From Treponema vincentii (lineage in GTDB: Bacteria; Spirochaetota; Spirochaetia; Treponematales; Treponemataceae): 64,000 bases of DNA. Positions 7,742 through 15,531 of this stretch are shown one piece after another. The first letter of the stretch is position 1; each line of letters begins with the position of its first letter. Made by a program: the position numbers and the translations under genes. The notes beneath the pieces were generated by a model. That model saw nothing but the letters and a program-made list of their open reading frames with translations. It ran no database searches and was not told the origin of the DNA. The stretch lies in assembly GCF_018336815.1 (NCBI RefSeq), contig NZ_CP050497.1:1860001-1924000 (forward strand), given 5' to 3'.

Positions 7742-8239
7742 ATGACAGCAGTAGAAAAGATGGCGCTTAAGATTGCCAGACAACAAGAAAAAAAGCAAAA
7801 AAAAGAGAATGAAAAGCGTGAACAGCTTGCCGCAGGTTTTGCCTTCGTTAAGCCGGTTTCAGCAAGCGCAAAAAAAGTTATTCAGCAGCTAGAAGCGATG
7901 ATGATCGACGGCTATGCAAAAATTGATAATACGAACGGCGTTTTTATGCCGGTTGTCGTTGAGCAGGTTGGAGCAAATCAAATATCAATCGCTCACTACT
8001 ACGAGCAGAACGGCGATTTAATGGCCGATCCTGAAATCGTCTTTTTGAAAAAGGAATATTCATACGGTGTTGAATACTATCCTATCTACGAAAGAATGAG
8101 CGGCTTCGCTTCAGATGTAGAGCTGGTGATATTCGAGAACGGCAAGCCGAAGATGATTAGCAACCTGCAAAAAGGCGCGTCGAGCTTTTGCACTACTTGG
8201 ATGAGCACAATTGTAGTGCAGCAAGGCATAGGCAAGTAA
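7742..8239 (+). CDS. DUF6908-like phage/plasmid protein
   Basis: First gene rightward of the switch, 165 residues. A Lys-rich helical N-terminus is followed by a domain containing NQISIAHYYEQNGDLMADPE and the SYGVEYYPIYERMSG region, a pattern I associate with DUF6908 proteins of mobile elements; function unknown. I chose ATG 7742 behind AAGGAGCGTAAAGAGACT; a longer frame begins at 7706. A perfect hairpin follows the stop. Confidence 0.65.
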   Translation: MTAVEKMALKIARQQEKKQKKENEKREQLAAGFAFVKPVSASAKKVIQQLEAMMIDGYAKIDNTNGVFMPVVVEQVGANQISIAHYYEQNGDLMADPEIVFLKKEYSYGVEYYPIYERMSGFASDVELVIFENGKPKMISNLQKGASSFCTTWMSTIVVQQGIGK

Positions 8240-8251
8240 ACAGCAACAACA

Positions 8252-8272
8252 CCGCCGGAAAATCTCCGGCGG
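8252..8272. terminator. Hairpin CCGCCGGA/TCCGGCGG between convergent genes
   Basis: The stem is 8 bp with loop AAATC. There is no U-run on either side, so termination is weak at best. Confidence 0.4.
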
Positions 8273-8304
8273 AAGTAACGTGCAGTTCAAGGATAGGAGG
8301 TTGA

Positions 8305-8565
8305 TTAACCTTGCTGATTTTTGAGGATTTGAAAAACAAGCGTTTTAATTTCTTGCAGCTCTTTCGCTAGAGAGGCGGTCAAGACTTGTAGCTGTTCAAT
8401 CTGTTGTGATTGCTCTTGAGTGATAGTTTTTCCTTCACTTGCATAAGCGGTTACCGCATCAATGACATATTGTGTCCGCGTTTTATTTGAGCTTTTAGCC
8501 TGTTTGTCTAAATACTCTTTAAAATCTAAAGGTAAATTGAACGATGTAGCAATATTGTTACTCAT
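8305..8565 (-). CDS. Ribbon-helix-helix regulator with C-terminal coiled coil
   Basis: The 86 residues open with an Arc/CopG-like fold: IATSFNLPLDFKEYLDKQAK then TRTQYVIDAVTAYASEG. A Gln/Leu coiled coil (QSQQIEQLQVLTASLAKEL) follows. It is divergent from the J-domain gene. Seven AGCTA/GCTAG elements lie in the intergenic DNA, two pairs exactly 11 bp apart, which suits cooperative RHH dimer binding. It is probably a local autorepressor. Confidence 0.7.
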   Translation of the reverse strand: MSNNIATSFNLPLDFKEYLDKQAKSSNKTRTQYVIDAVTAYASEGKTITQEQSQQIEQLQVLTASLAKELQEIKTLVFQILKNQQG

Positions 8566-8585
8566 ACTATGAATATACCATAAGA

Positions 8586-8706
8586 AGCTAAAAACGTCAT
8601 TAGAAAAACAAAAAAAAGCTAAAAAATCGCTAGATTATCATAAAAACACTTGACAGAAAGCTATTATACAGCTATTATAATAATATCGGTAGCTAATAAA
8701 AAGCTA
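8586..8706. promoter_or_regulatory. Operator array (AGCTA) over a sigma-70 promoter
   Basis: TTGACA (8650-8655), 17 bp and TATTAT (8673-8678) drive the J-domain gene. AGCTA occurs at 8586, 8617, 8659, 8670, 8691 and 8702, with GCTAG at 8629. The pairs 8659/8670 and 8691/8702 are one helical turn apart and straddle the promoter. Confidence 0.6.
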
Positions 8707-8738
8707 TAACGAACCTAAAACGCAAAGGAGCACTAACC

Positions 8739-9536
8739 ATGAAATACTTTACAAAAAAAATGACCTTAGACGAAGTAAAAGCAGCATACAGAGCAGCAGC
8801 GATGCGACTTCATCCTGACAGAGTCGGCAGCACCGCGGCAATACAGGAATTGAACAAGGAATTTGAAATCGCTTTTGCGATAGCGCAAAAATTCGAGAAA
8901 GCGGATCCAACGTATACCAAGCGGCAGCCTAAAACAGCGGAAAGTGCAGGCAGCTACCGGCGGCAGTTTTACACGTTGAACGGCTGGCAAGGTGAGCGCT
9001 ATAATCGCAATCTTTCAACAAAAGACATTGCAAAGCTAATCCGTGAATACGTCAAAAATGCGTATCCGACATACCGTTTTTCGATCACCTCAAATATTCG
9101 CCATATTACCGTATCTTTAATAGAGCATCCTGTAGAGCTGACAAACCGCGAGTTGTTACTTAACTATTATTATACCTCTGTTTATTCAGGACCGGTATAT
9201 ATTCCATCAAAAGGATATATCAATGCTAATGACACAAATGAAGCGGATCGAGAAGAATGGATTAACCACCAGATAGAAACAGCCGGATGCAAAAAGAACT
9301 TTTTTAAATCTGATACGTGGCTTAATCCGGTTGTTTTCGCAGTTTTGCAAGACGTTCAAGATTTTATGAACTCATACAACTACGATGACAGCGATTCAAT
9401 GACTGACTATTTCAATGTTAATTTTTACGACTCTTTACAGATTGGCAAAGATGGAAAACCTGCGCAGTTTGTAGAACGCACCGCGCGTATCAGTTCTACA
9501 AAAAAGACAAAGAGCGTTAAACGGCTTACCGCATAA
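8739..9536 (+). CDS. J-domain plus LPD29-like protein
   Basis: The 265 residues start with a degenerate DnaJ domain: MTLDEVKAAYRAAAMRLHPD with the HPD tripeptide at residues 27-29. Residues about 90-140 (LSTKDIAKLIREYVKNAYPT, YRFSITSNIRHITVSLIE) match the LPD29 domain of large polyvalent mobile-element proteins. Such proteins are common on plasmids and phages but have no proven role; recruitment of host Hsp70 is an inference. The AAGGAGC ribosome site is good. Confidence 0.7.
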   Translation: MKYFTKKMTLDEVKAAYRAAAMRLHPDRVGSTAAIQELNKEFEIAFAIAQKFEKADPTYTKRQPKTAESAGSYRRQFYTLNGWQGERYNRNLSTKDIAKLIREYVKNAYPTYRFSITSNIRHITVSLIEHPVELTNRELLLNYYYTSVYSGPVYIPSKGYINANDTNEADREEWINHQIETAGCKKNFFKSDTWLNPVVFAVLQDVQDFMNSYNYDDSDSMTDYFNVNFYDSLQIGKDGKPAQFVERTARISSTKKTKSVKRLTA

Positions 9537-9592
9537 CAATAATCTAACTGCCGGATATACTCCGGCGAAAACATAATTAAGGAGTATGAAGT

Positions 9593-9829
9593 ATGAGAAA
9601 AGAAGGTATTGTATGGGTTTTATTAAAAAGCAAACCAGACAAATGGTATAAAGCCGGTCTTATAAGAAACGGCAAGAAGGATGAATTTTTTCGCCTTGGC
9701 GGAGAAATTACAGATGATGTAATCGATTGGCATTTTTTGTCAGAAGCGGAGTTGCAAATGGATATCTTTTTCAAACCTTTGGAAAAACACGATATCGAAA
9801 AAATAGCGCCGCTCGCGATTGGAGGATAA
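9593..9829 (+). CDS. Hypothetical phage protein, 78 aa
   Basis: It follows TTAAGGAGTATGAAGT. The sequence MRKEGIVWVLLKSKPDKWYK with later GGEITDDVIDWHFLSEAE is beta-rich and soluble. No family recognised. It is the first of a run of small early genes with 0-20 nt spacing. Confidence 0.6.
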   Translation: MRKEGIVWVLLKSKPDKWYKAGLIRNGKKDEFFRLGGEITDDVIDWHFLSEAELQMDIFFKPLEKHDIEKIAPLAIGG

Positions 9830-9833
9830 AAAT

Positions 9834-10049
9834 ATGGCATACGTCAAAAAGGTGAAGATTTTTTCTTCAATCAATGAGGGCGTTTTAGAAAAGATAGTTA
9901 ATATTTTTCTTTCAAAAGAAGTAGAATGCGGGTTTTCTATTATGAGCGTTCAATATCAAATTGCAATAAATGATAACCCCAGTACCGTATGTTATTCGAT
10001 GCTAAAGTATTCCTGTATGGTCTACTACAGCGAACCGGCGGAGGAATGA
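9834..10049 (+). CDS. Hypothetical phage protein, 71 aa
   Basis: ATG 9834 lies behind GGAGGATAAAAAT. The protein MAYVKKVKIFSSINEGVLEK ... VQYQIAIND looks like a small alpha/beta protein with a Tyr/Met-rich C-terminus. No family recognised. Two upstream in-frame residues exist but lack a ribosome site. Confidence 0.6.
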   Translation: MAYVKKVKIFSSINEGVLEKIVNIFLSKEVECGFSIMSVQYQIAINDNPSTVCYSMLKYSCMVYYSEPAEE

Positions 10050-10052
10050 CAG

Positions 10053-10406
10053 ATGGTTAGTATTCAACGTGAGCACCTTGAAATCGACTATGAAACAGGA
10101 TTGATAGAAACAGTCCTTTCCAACGGCTGGATAGTCAAACAGCGCTTTAATTGGTTTATCGATTATGACGGTGTGCAAGTAGAATACGATCCGGATGCAA
10201 TGGAAGTCATCGGCTCGGAGCAAGTGGAAGAGTACAGCGCGGAAGAACGCGCGGCGTTAGCCGAATGTGAATGGAATATAACAGATTTAAAAACAGAAAT
10301 TTCAAGCAGTACATATTATCGCGAAGCGGCAACAGAATTTAAAGCAAGTCTCAATCCACACGCCTATTACGGTGTAAGTGAAAAAGACTTTTTCGGTCAA
10401 GTCTAA
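10053..10406 (+). CDS. Hypothetical phage protein, 117 aa
   Basis: An acidic soluble protein: REHLEIDYETGLIETVLSNG, then FIDYDGVQVEYDPDAME and an acidic helical C-terminus (SAEERAALAECEWNITDLK). It starts 3 nt after the upstream stop. No known domain recognised. Confidence 0.6.
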   Translation: MVSIQREHLEIDYETGLIETVLSNGWIVKQRFNWFIDYDGVQVEYDPDAMEVIGSEQVEEYSAEERAALAECEWNITDLKTEISSSTYYREAATEFKASLNPHAYYGVSEKDFFGQV

Positions 10407-10426
10407 AAAAAACGAATGGGAGGGGG

Positions 10427-10669
10427 ATGATGGGTAAGCATCGTGCGGTATACCTGACACGGGGTAAGGCTGCTGCGCTGTACAGCGTCTTATCAGAAAC
10501 AATTATCAATAATCAGTTACTGATTGGAGAAATTAAATGGGCGATGGAAAACCGTCGGTGGTTTTCAACGTTCGGTTGTAAGACATTCGCTGATTTTGTG
10601 CAGTTCAATAGTATTCAGATAACAGATGAATATCTGGTTAATTGGGACAGGTGCCGGTGGTGCCCTTGA
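10427..10669 (+). CDS. Hypothetical phage protein, 80 aa
   Basis: It follows GGGAGGGGG, a strong ribosome site. The protein MMGKHRAVYLTRGKAAALYS has several aromatic residues and ends NWDRCRWCP, leaving a C-terminal CxxC. Function unknown. Confidence 0.5.
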   Translation: MMGKHRAVYLTRGKAAALYSVLSETIINNQLLIGEIKWAMENRRWFSTFGCKTFADFVQFNSIQITDEYLVNWDRCRWCP

Positions 10670-10680
10670 GGAGATTAAAC

Positions 10681-11031
10681 ATGAAAGTCTATCTATCCGG
10701 CGCAATAAGCGCCAATCCGAATTACAAAAATGATTTTGAAAACGCCCGTAAACGGCTCAATGATGCAGGGTTCGCGGTCGTCTCTCCTACAATTTTTTGT
10801 GATGAAAGTATGAATTTTGACAGCAGAACGCGAAAATGTTTACAAGTGCTTTCAACGTGTAGCGCTGTTGCGGTGCTCGTAACGCCATATCAATCGGCGC
10901 GATGTTGCTTAGAACTTGATGTAGCAAGTGTCCTTTCAATGCAGGTTAAAACGGTTGACGAATGGATCGAATACGCCGAACGGCAAAAGCAAAAACGCGG
11001 TTTATGTCGCCGACGGGAGATGAGAGGATGA
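10681..11031 (+). CDS. DUF4406 (nucleoside 2-deoxyribosyltransferase-like) protein
   Basis: The 116 residues begin MKVYLSGAISANPNYKNDFE and continue with RLNDAGFAVVSPTIFCDE and a later AVAVLVTPYQSARCCLELDV, the order of the Rossmann-like DUF4406 fold related to nucleoside deoxyribosyltransferases. A role in base or nucleotide metabolism during phage growth is an inference. The start is set by GAGGAGATTAAAC. It overlaps the next gene as ATGA. Confidence 0.75.
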   Translation: MKVYLSGAISANPNYKNDFENARKRLNDAGFAVVSPTIFCDESMNFDSRTRKCLQVLSTCSAVAVLVTPYQSARCCLELDVASVLSMQVKTVDEWIEYAERQKQKRGLCRRREMRG

Positions 11032-11261
11032 GCAATAACGAAATACTTTTTGTCGGTTTTCTCTGTCTTGGCAGTGGATATCTACTCGGTCGCGCTCATG
11101 CGTTTGTAAAAACCGTTTTTAATGATGTTCATGTTCAGGATAACAAACAAGAAATCGCTCTTGCCTATATCAAAAATCAAGAGCCGCAAATCGAACAATC
11201 AATAAAAAAAATAGATGCCGTGCTTGCTAAAATTATTGAACAGATGGAAACAACAAAATAA
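11028..11261 (+). CDS. Small membrane-anchored phage protein, 77 aa
   Basis: One N-terminal hydrophobic segment (ILFVGFLCLGSGYLLGRA) is followed by an acidic helical tail that ends KIDAVLAKIIEQMETTK. It is probably an inner-membrane protein with a cytoplasmic coil. The start overlaps the DUF4406 stop by 4 nt. No family recognised. Confidence 0.6.
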   Translation: MSNNEILFVGFLCLGSGYLLGRAHAFVKTVFNDVHVQDNKQEIALAYIKNQEPQIEQSIKKIDAVLAKIIEQMETTK

Positions 11262-11298
11262 TAGCTATAAGCATAATGCACTTTAAGGAGGAATTAAC

Positions 11299-12072
11299 AT
11301 GGCAGTTATTGTAGCAGTAATGGGAGAAAGCGGAACGGGAAAATCAACCAGTTTACGCAATTTTCAAAAAGGAGAAGCATCGGTAATCAACGTATCAAAA
11401 AAGCCGCTTCCTTTCCGTAATACGTTATCGGTTTTTAAAACGGATAACTATCAAGAAGTTCAGGCGATGATTAAACGAGCACAGGCAAAAAGTGTTGTTA
11501 TAGATGATGCGCAATATCTGATGGCTTTTGAGTATATGCACCGCGCAAAAGAAAAGGGGTTTGAAAAATTTACCGACATCGGCGCGAATTTTTTCAACCT
11601 TACACGAACAGCAATAGCACTCCCTGATGATAAGATTATTTATTTTCTTTTTCATATTGAACGGACAAAAGACGGGAATGAAAAATGTAAAACCATCGGC
11701 CAGCTGCTTGATGAGAAAATAACGCTTGAAGGGCTTTTTACCATCGTTTTAAAAACAGTTGTGCTATTGGATGGAAATAATCAGCGGCAATTCTGTTTTG
11801 CTACCGTCAATAACGGTAGCGATACGGTCAAAACGCCGATGGGAATGTTCGCAGAGCCACTTATTCCGAATGATTTAAAAGTGGTTGATACGGTTATCCG
11901 TGAATATTACGGAATGCCGGAAAATGTTTTTATACAGCATTCACATAATGAAGCGCCGCAAGAGAGCCCCCAAGGCAATCGGCAACAGACCGGTATACAG
12001 CAAGTACCACCGCAAAACAGGAAACAGCAGTCGTCTATTTTAAGTTTTGCAAAATCGTATAAGGAGATGTAA
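11299..12072 (+). CDS. Sak4-like phage ATPase (AAA_24, RecA-like fold)
   Basis: The 257 residues carry Walker A GESGTGKST at residues 9-17 and Walker B SVVIDDAQYL near residue 69. The compact core is of the type called phage nucleotide-binding protein or Sak4. Sak4 proteins promote single-strand annealing or strand exchange with a phage SSB. The last 55 residues are Gln/Pro-rich and probably disordered. The next genes (exonuclease fusion, DUF669) make a recombination module. Confidence 0.8.
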   Translation: MAVIVAVMGESGTGKSTSLRNFQKGEASVINVSKKPLPFRNTLSVFKTDNYQEVQAMIKRAQAKSVVIDDAQYLMAFEYMHRAKEKGFEKFTDIGANFFNLTRTAIALPDDKIIYFLFHIERTKDGNEKCKTIGQLLDEKITLEGLFTIVLKTVVLLDGNNQRQFCFATVNNGSDTVKTPMGMFAEPLIPNDLKVVDTVIREYYGMPENVFIQHSHNEAPQESPQGNRQQTGIQQVPPQNRKQQSSILSFAKSYKEM

Positions 12073-12076
12073 GCGA

Positions 12077-13537
12077 ATGAAGAAAAAAGATGTTTTTACT
12101 TTCGATGAGCGCTTCCATGTATACCGGCTAAACGGCGAAATCATTCCATCCGTTACAAAAATTATCTGTACTGTTGCAGGGAAAGATTTATCACACATTC
12201 CCCCTGAAATTTTAAAGAAGGCAGCGGAGCGCGGTACGGCAATTCATAAAGAAATTGAAACAGGTGTTATTCAATCCGTTGAAGCAAAATGGATTGAACA
12301 AAATATCGTCCGTGCATCCTGCAAATTTGAGCAGCAGTTTTATCATACTATTGATGATTTTACGTATGCCGGAACTGCTGATATTGTTGCAAGCGATACG
12401 CTTTTTGATATTAAAACACAGAAAGAAGCGGACGTCTTGAGCTGGGCGCTCCAGCTTAACCTGTACAATCTCTTTTTCAAAAAGAAGTGTTTAAAGGTTT
12501 TGCATACACCGAATACCGGCAATTTTTCTGTTGTCGATATTCCGTTTTTATCAATAGAGCAGATACAAGAAGTCATTAGCACCTATTTACAAGACGCTCA
12601 ATTACGGGAGGATTTTATGAACTCAAAGGAAGGCAAAAAAGAACTTGTTGAAGTGCCGCCGCTTGAGCTGACGCTTAAGGTCGTTGAACAGAATATCGGC
12701 ACGCTCAACACCAATGCCGAACAGCTGTTAGAACTGGTAAAGAAACGACTTGCATACTATTCGATAGACCGGTACAGCGTAGATAACATCGCTGCTGCAA
12801 AAAAGGACAAGGCGGAATTAAATAATGCTGCGAAGCTGCTCAATGCAGAGCGTATCCGTATTGAAAAAGAATTTATGAAGCCGATCGAAACATTCAAAAC
12901 AACCGTTTCAGAAACAGTTAATCTCATAAATGAATGTTCTGCAAAAATCGACGGAATTGTGAAAGAAGTTGAACAAAAAGAAAAGGACAATAAAAAAGCG
13001 ATCATTATCGAATATTTTGAATCGCTTCATTTTTCACTTGTTGATTTTGATAGGCTGTTTAATCCGAAGTGGCTTAATAAAACAACAAAGCTCAAAGACA
13101 TTCAAGACGAAATACAGGAGCGGATTGAAAAAATACAAGCTGATTTAGGCGTTCTTGAGCGTATCGGAGAAGCGGAAGCGAAGCACTATTATTTATCAAC
13201 GCTGAACCTCGATGCGGCTCTTGCAAAAGCGGATGAAATCAAAGCAAATCGCGAACGACTTGCAGCACTTGAAAAAGCGAGGGTAGAACAAAATAGAGCG
13301 CAAGAATTATCCGAAAAAGAGCGACTCGATATGGAAGCTGCCGGAGAAGAAATCCCCTTAATATACGATGCTTATTGTCCCCCTTTGCAGGATTATCTTT
13401 CTCCGGAACAGACAGAAACGCCGCAAAAAAGAGAAGAAAAATTGCAAGTTTCTTTTACGGTAATCGGAACGGCAGAACAGTTGGTTGACCTTGAAGCGTA
13501 TATGAAAACTGCACAGCTGCGCTATACATTTCAATAG
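12077..13537 (+). CDS. PD-(D/E)XK exonuclease fused to DUF1351
   Basis: Residues 1-170 form a RecB/Cas4-like nuclease: EIIPSVTKIICTVAG, RGTAIHKEIETG, FTYAGTADIVASDTLFDIKT with the D...D-x-K catalytic pattern, then a Gln-Leu-Asn helix. Residues about 190-420 match DUF1351 (EQNIGTLNTNAEQLLELVKK, AELNNAAKLLNAERIRIEKE), a coiled-coil domain found next to phage recombinases. The likely role is end resection for the Sak4-like annealing system. ATG 12077 follows AAGGAGATGTAAGCGA. The fusion is notable, since the parts are often separate genes. Confidence 0.8.
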   Translation: MKKKDVFTFDERFHVYRLNGEIIPSVTKIICTVAGKDLSHIPPEILKKAAERGTAIHKEIETGVIQSVEAKWIEQNIVRASCKFEQQFYHTIDDFTYAGTADIVASDTLFDIKTQKEADVLSWALQLNLYNLFFKKKCLKVLHTPNTGNFSVVDIPFLSIEQIQEVISTYLQDAQLREDFMNSKEGKKELVEVPPLELTLKVVEQNIGTLNTNAEQLLELVKKRLAYYSIDRYSVDNIAAAKKDKAELNNAAKLLNAERIRIEKEFMKPIETFKTTVSETVNLINECSAKIDGIVKEVEQKEKDNKKAIIIEYFESLHFSLVDFDRLFNPKWLNKTTKLKDIQDEIQERIEKIQADLGVLERIGEAEAKHYYLSTLNLDAALAKADEIKANRERLAALEKARVEQNRAQELSEKERLDMEAAGEEIPLIYDAYCPPLQDYLSPEQTETPQKREEKLQVSFTVIGTAEQLVDLEAYMKTAQLRYTFQ

Positions 13538-13549
13538 GAGGATAAGAAT

Positions 13550-14185
13550 ATGTTTAATGATTATCAGATAGATGAGAATTATTTTAACAACAATTTCAAA
13601 GCAGGTGAATGGGAATGCACCATCACCAAAGTAGAAGAAAAAATATCAAAGAAGAATAATCCGATGCTCGCTCTTTCGTTTACGATTGATGAGCAAGGGA
13701 CGCTGTATTACTACATTGTCGATGATGTAAGCTCCGAAGACGCATGGAGACGACGTAATCAAAACTTGACTCGCTTTTTCGATTGTTTTTCAATTCCGCG
13801 TGGAAACTTTAATTATAACTCATGGATTGGAAAAAGAGGCGTTATCAAAATCGACAAGCGCGCTCCGAATGAGAATGGCGAGCAAAAGGGTTTTGAGGTA
13901 AAAGCCTTAATCGTACCGCAACAAATGCAGCAAAACAATAATAACGGAGCTTATCCGCAGCAAAGAAATACAACGCCTAATCACCCTACGTACCCTCAAC
14001 AAGGACAGTCGCGCCCACATCCGCAAGGACAAAGAGCGGCAGCGACTAATGGACATCAAAGCTATAATCAAACATCCCCGCAAAACGGTTATCAGCAAAG
14101 ACCGTCGGCATATCAAGGAACGGTACCTCAAACTACACAACCTTCTACTACCGACCCTGAAAATTTTGACAATATACCGTTTTAA
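13550..14185 (+). CDS. DUF669-like protein with SSB-type C-terminal tip
   Basis: Residues 1-120 (GEWECTITKVEEKISKKNNP, MLALSFTI, then WRRRNQNLTRFFDCFSIP) fit the DUF669 phage family. A Gln/Pro/Asn-rich linker of about 80 residues follows, ending DPENFDNIPF, an acidic tip with IPF like that of SSB proteins. It probably coats single-stranded DNA or recruits partners in the adjacent recombination module. Confidence 0.75.
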   Translation: MFNDYQIDENYFNNNFKAGEWECTITKVEEKISKKNNPMLALSFTIDEQGTLYYYIVDDVSSEDAWRRRNQNLTRFFDCFSIPRGNFNYNSWIGKRGVIKIDKRAPNENGEQKGFEVKALIVPQQMQQNNNNGAYPQQRNTTPNHPTYPQQGQSRPHPQGQRAAATNGHQSYNQTSPQNGYQQRPSAYQGTVPQTTQPSTTDPENFDNIPF

Positions 14186-14271
14186 TTGGTAAGGAAAGAA
14201 AAAAAATAACTTCCCGCCGTTTTATTCGCGCTTGAAACAGCGGGAAGTATTGTCAAACGCTATTTTACACT

Positions 14272-14745
14272 ATGGGAGGGAAAGTGTATACAGCAAGTGC
14301 GGTTGCAGAAAAAGCGCATATCAATCCCGCGGAAGTGCGGTATTTTGCGCGGAAGTATAACATACCGAAAATCACGATTGAAAATAAACAGCTCTTTATT
14401 TTTGACAAAAAAGAGTATCGGCTTTTTCTTCTTTATAAGAATATCCGTAAACAGAGAAAAGAGAATAAAAAGCAACTGCATTTTTCATTTTATGATGATA
14501 ACAAAACCGTTATACAAAAGCAAAATACGATAAGTAAAAAAGATGTACAGCGTGAAAAAATGCTTATTAAAAAACTCTGCGCAGTCTTACAAAAAGCGGG
14601 TAATAACGGCGTTGACAAACTCATTCTACAAACAGCACTAAAGATTGATAAAAAGCAGCTTGAAAATCTTTTAAATAAAAACACTTCGCTTCCCATCGCG
14701 GAAGATGAAACGATAGACAATAACCTGTATTGGGTTGGGGCATAA
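14272..14745 (+). CDS. MerR-like winged-helix protein
   Basis: The 157 residues start with a MerR/excisionase-type helix-turn-helix: YTASAVAEKAHINPAEVRYF, ARKYNIPKITIENKQLFIFD. A second, helical Lys-rich domain (LIKKLCAVLQKAGNNGVDKL) follows. It may be a regulator or excisionase. ATG 14272 has no ribosome site, whereas GTG 14284 lies 4 nt after GGGAGG and may be the true start. An imperfect hairpin CTTCCCGC/GCGGGAAG precedes the gene. Confidence 0.6.
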   Translation: MGGKVYTASAVAEKAHINPAEVRYFARKYNIPKITIENKQLFIFDKKEYRLFLLYKNIRKQRKENKKQLHFSFYDDNKTVIQKQNTISKKDVQREKMLIKKLCAVLQKAGNNGVDKLILQTALKIDKKQLENLLNKNTSLPIAEDETIDNNLYWVGA

Positions 14746-14755
14746 GGAGAAAACA

Positions 14756-15127
14756 ATGAAATTTGACAAATCGAGAGTATACACCGCAGTTAATGCGGAT
14801 GAATTAAAAATCGGCAGTAAAGTTATTTGTGCCGATACGCTAGCCTTATTAAAAACACGTGTTGAACATTTTGGTGTAAGCTACAACGCATACGAAGTAT
14901 TACGAGAAATTTTCCCTGATGATGAAGAATATCGATTTTGCGTAGGCTTTGGCGATGAAGTAACGTATGCTTTTGCGTATTTTGTTGAAAGACCTGATGA
15001 AAACCCCTTTGGCAAATGTTATGGCTGTGGCTATGTATTCAATTCTGAATTGCGCTTTGACTACGATATAAAATATTGTCCGCGGTGCGGGATGGAAATT
15101 GACAGCCCCTTTCCGACTGATTTTTAA
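14756..15127 (+). CDS. Phage protein with conserved N-terminal module and zinc ribbon
   Basis: The N-terminus MKFDKSRVYTAVNADELKIG is nearly identical, also in DNA, to that of the gene at 19065. Residues 85-112 hold CYGCG ... YCPRCG, a two-CxxC zinc ribbon. The shared N-terminus is one I recall in many gut-type phages, without known function. AAGGAGAAAACA sets the start. Confidence 0.65.
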   Translation: MKFDKSRVYTAVNADELKIGSKVICADTLALLKTRVEHFGVSYNAYEVLREIFPDDEEYRFCVGFGDEVTYAFAYFVERPDENPFGKCYGCGYVFNSELRFDYDIKYCPRCGMEIDSPFPTDF

Positions 15128-15142
15128 TGAAGGAAATATAAT

Positions 15143-15488
15143 ATGACGTACGAAGAATTTTTTGAAAGAGAAAATAGCCATCGCATCATCAAGCGGTTTT
15201 TCTGTAACAGATGATGACATACATTCTATTTTAAAGCCGCATCAAAAAGATACGGTAAAGTGGGCAATTGCCGGAGGCTGCCGTGCTGTTTTTGCAAGTT
15301 TCGGGCTGGGGCTTGTTATTCCTTGTATTTTAGCAGGAAGCCATGAAGGGGTCACTATACTCGATCCATTTTTCGGTAGCGGAACCGTAGCAGAAGCGGT
15401 AACGCTCTTAAATCGGAACTGGCTCGGTATCGAATTAAATTCTTCCTATCAAAATCTTTACAAAGAACGATTAGCCCTTTTTGCGTAA
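15143..15488 (+). pseudogene. Relic of a helicase-DNA methyltransferase fusion
   Basis: From ATG 15143 (AAGGAAATATAAT ribosome site) the frame gives MTYEEFFER, then one extra G shifts the family-like continuation KIAIASSSGFSVTDDDIHSI into another frame. That frame reads LKPHQKDTVKWAIAGGCRAV and FASFGLG, the start of a SNF2-type helicase up to its Walker A. It then jumps directly to PCILAGSHEGVTILDPFFGS GTVAEAV, the end of an N4/N6 DNA methyltransferase. Several hundred codons are missing. It is a doubly damaged remnant. The 108-aa open frame 15162-15488 might still be translated. Confidence 0.7.
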
Positions 15489-15531
15489 ATAAAAAAATAC
15501 AAATACCCGTATATAAAAAGAATACAAACAA

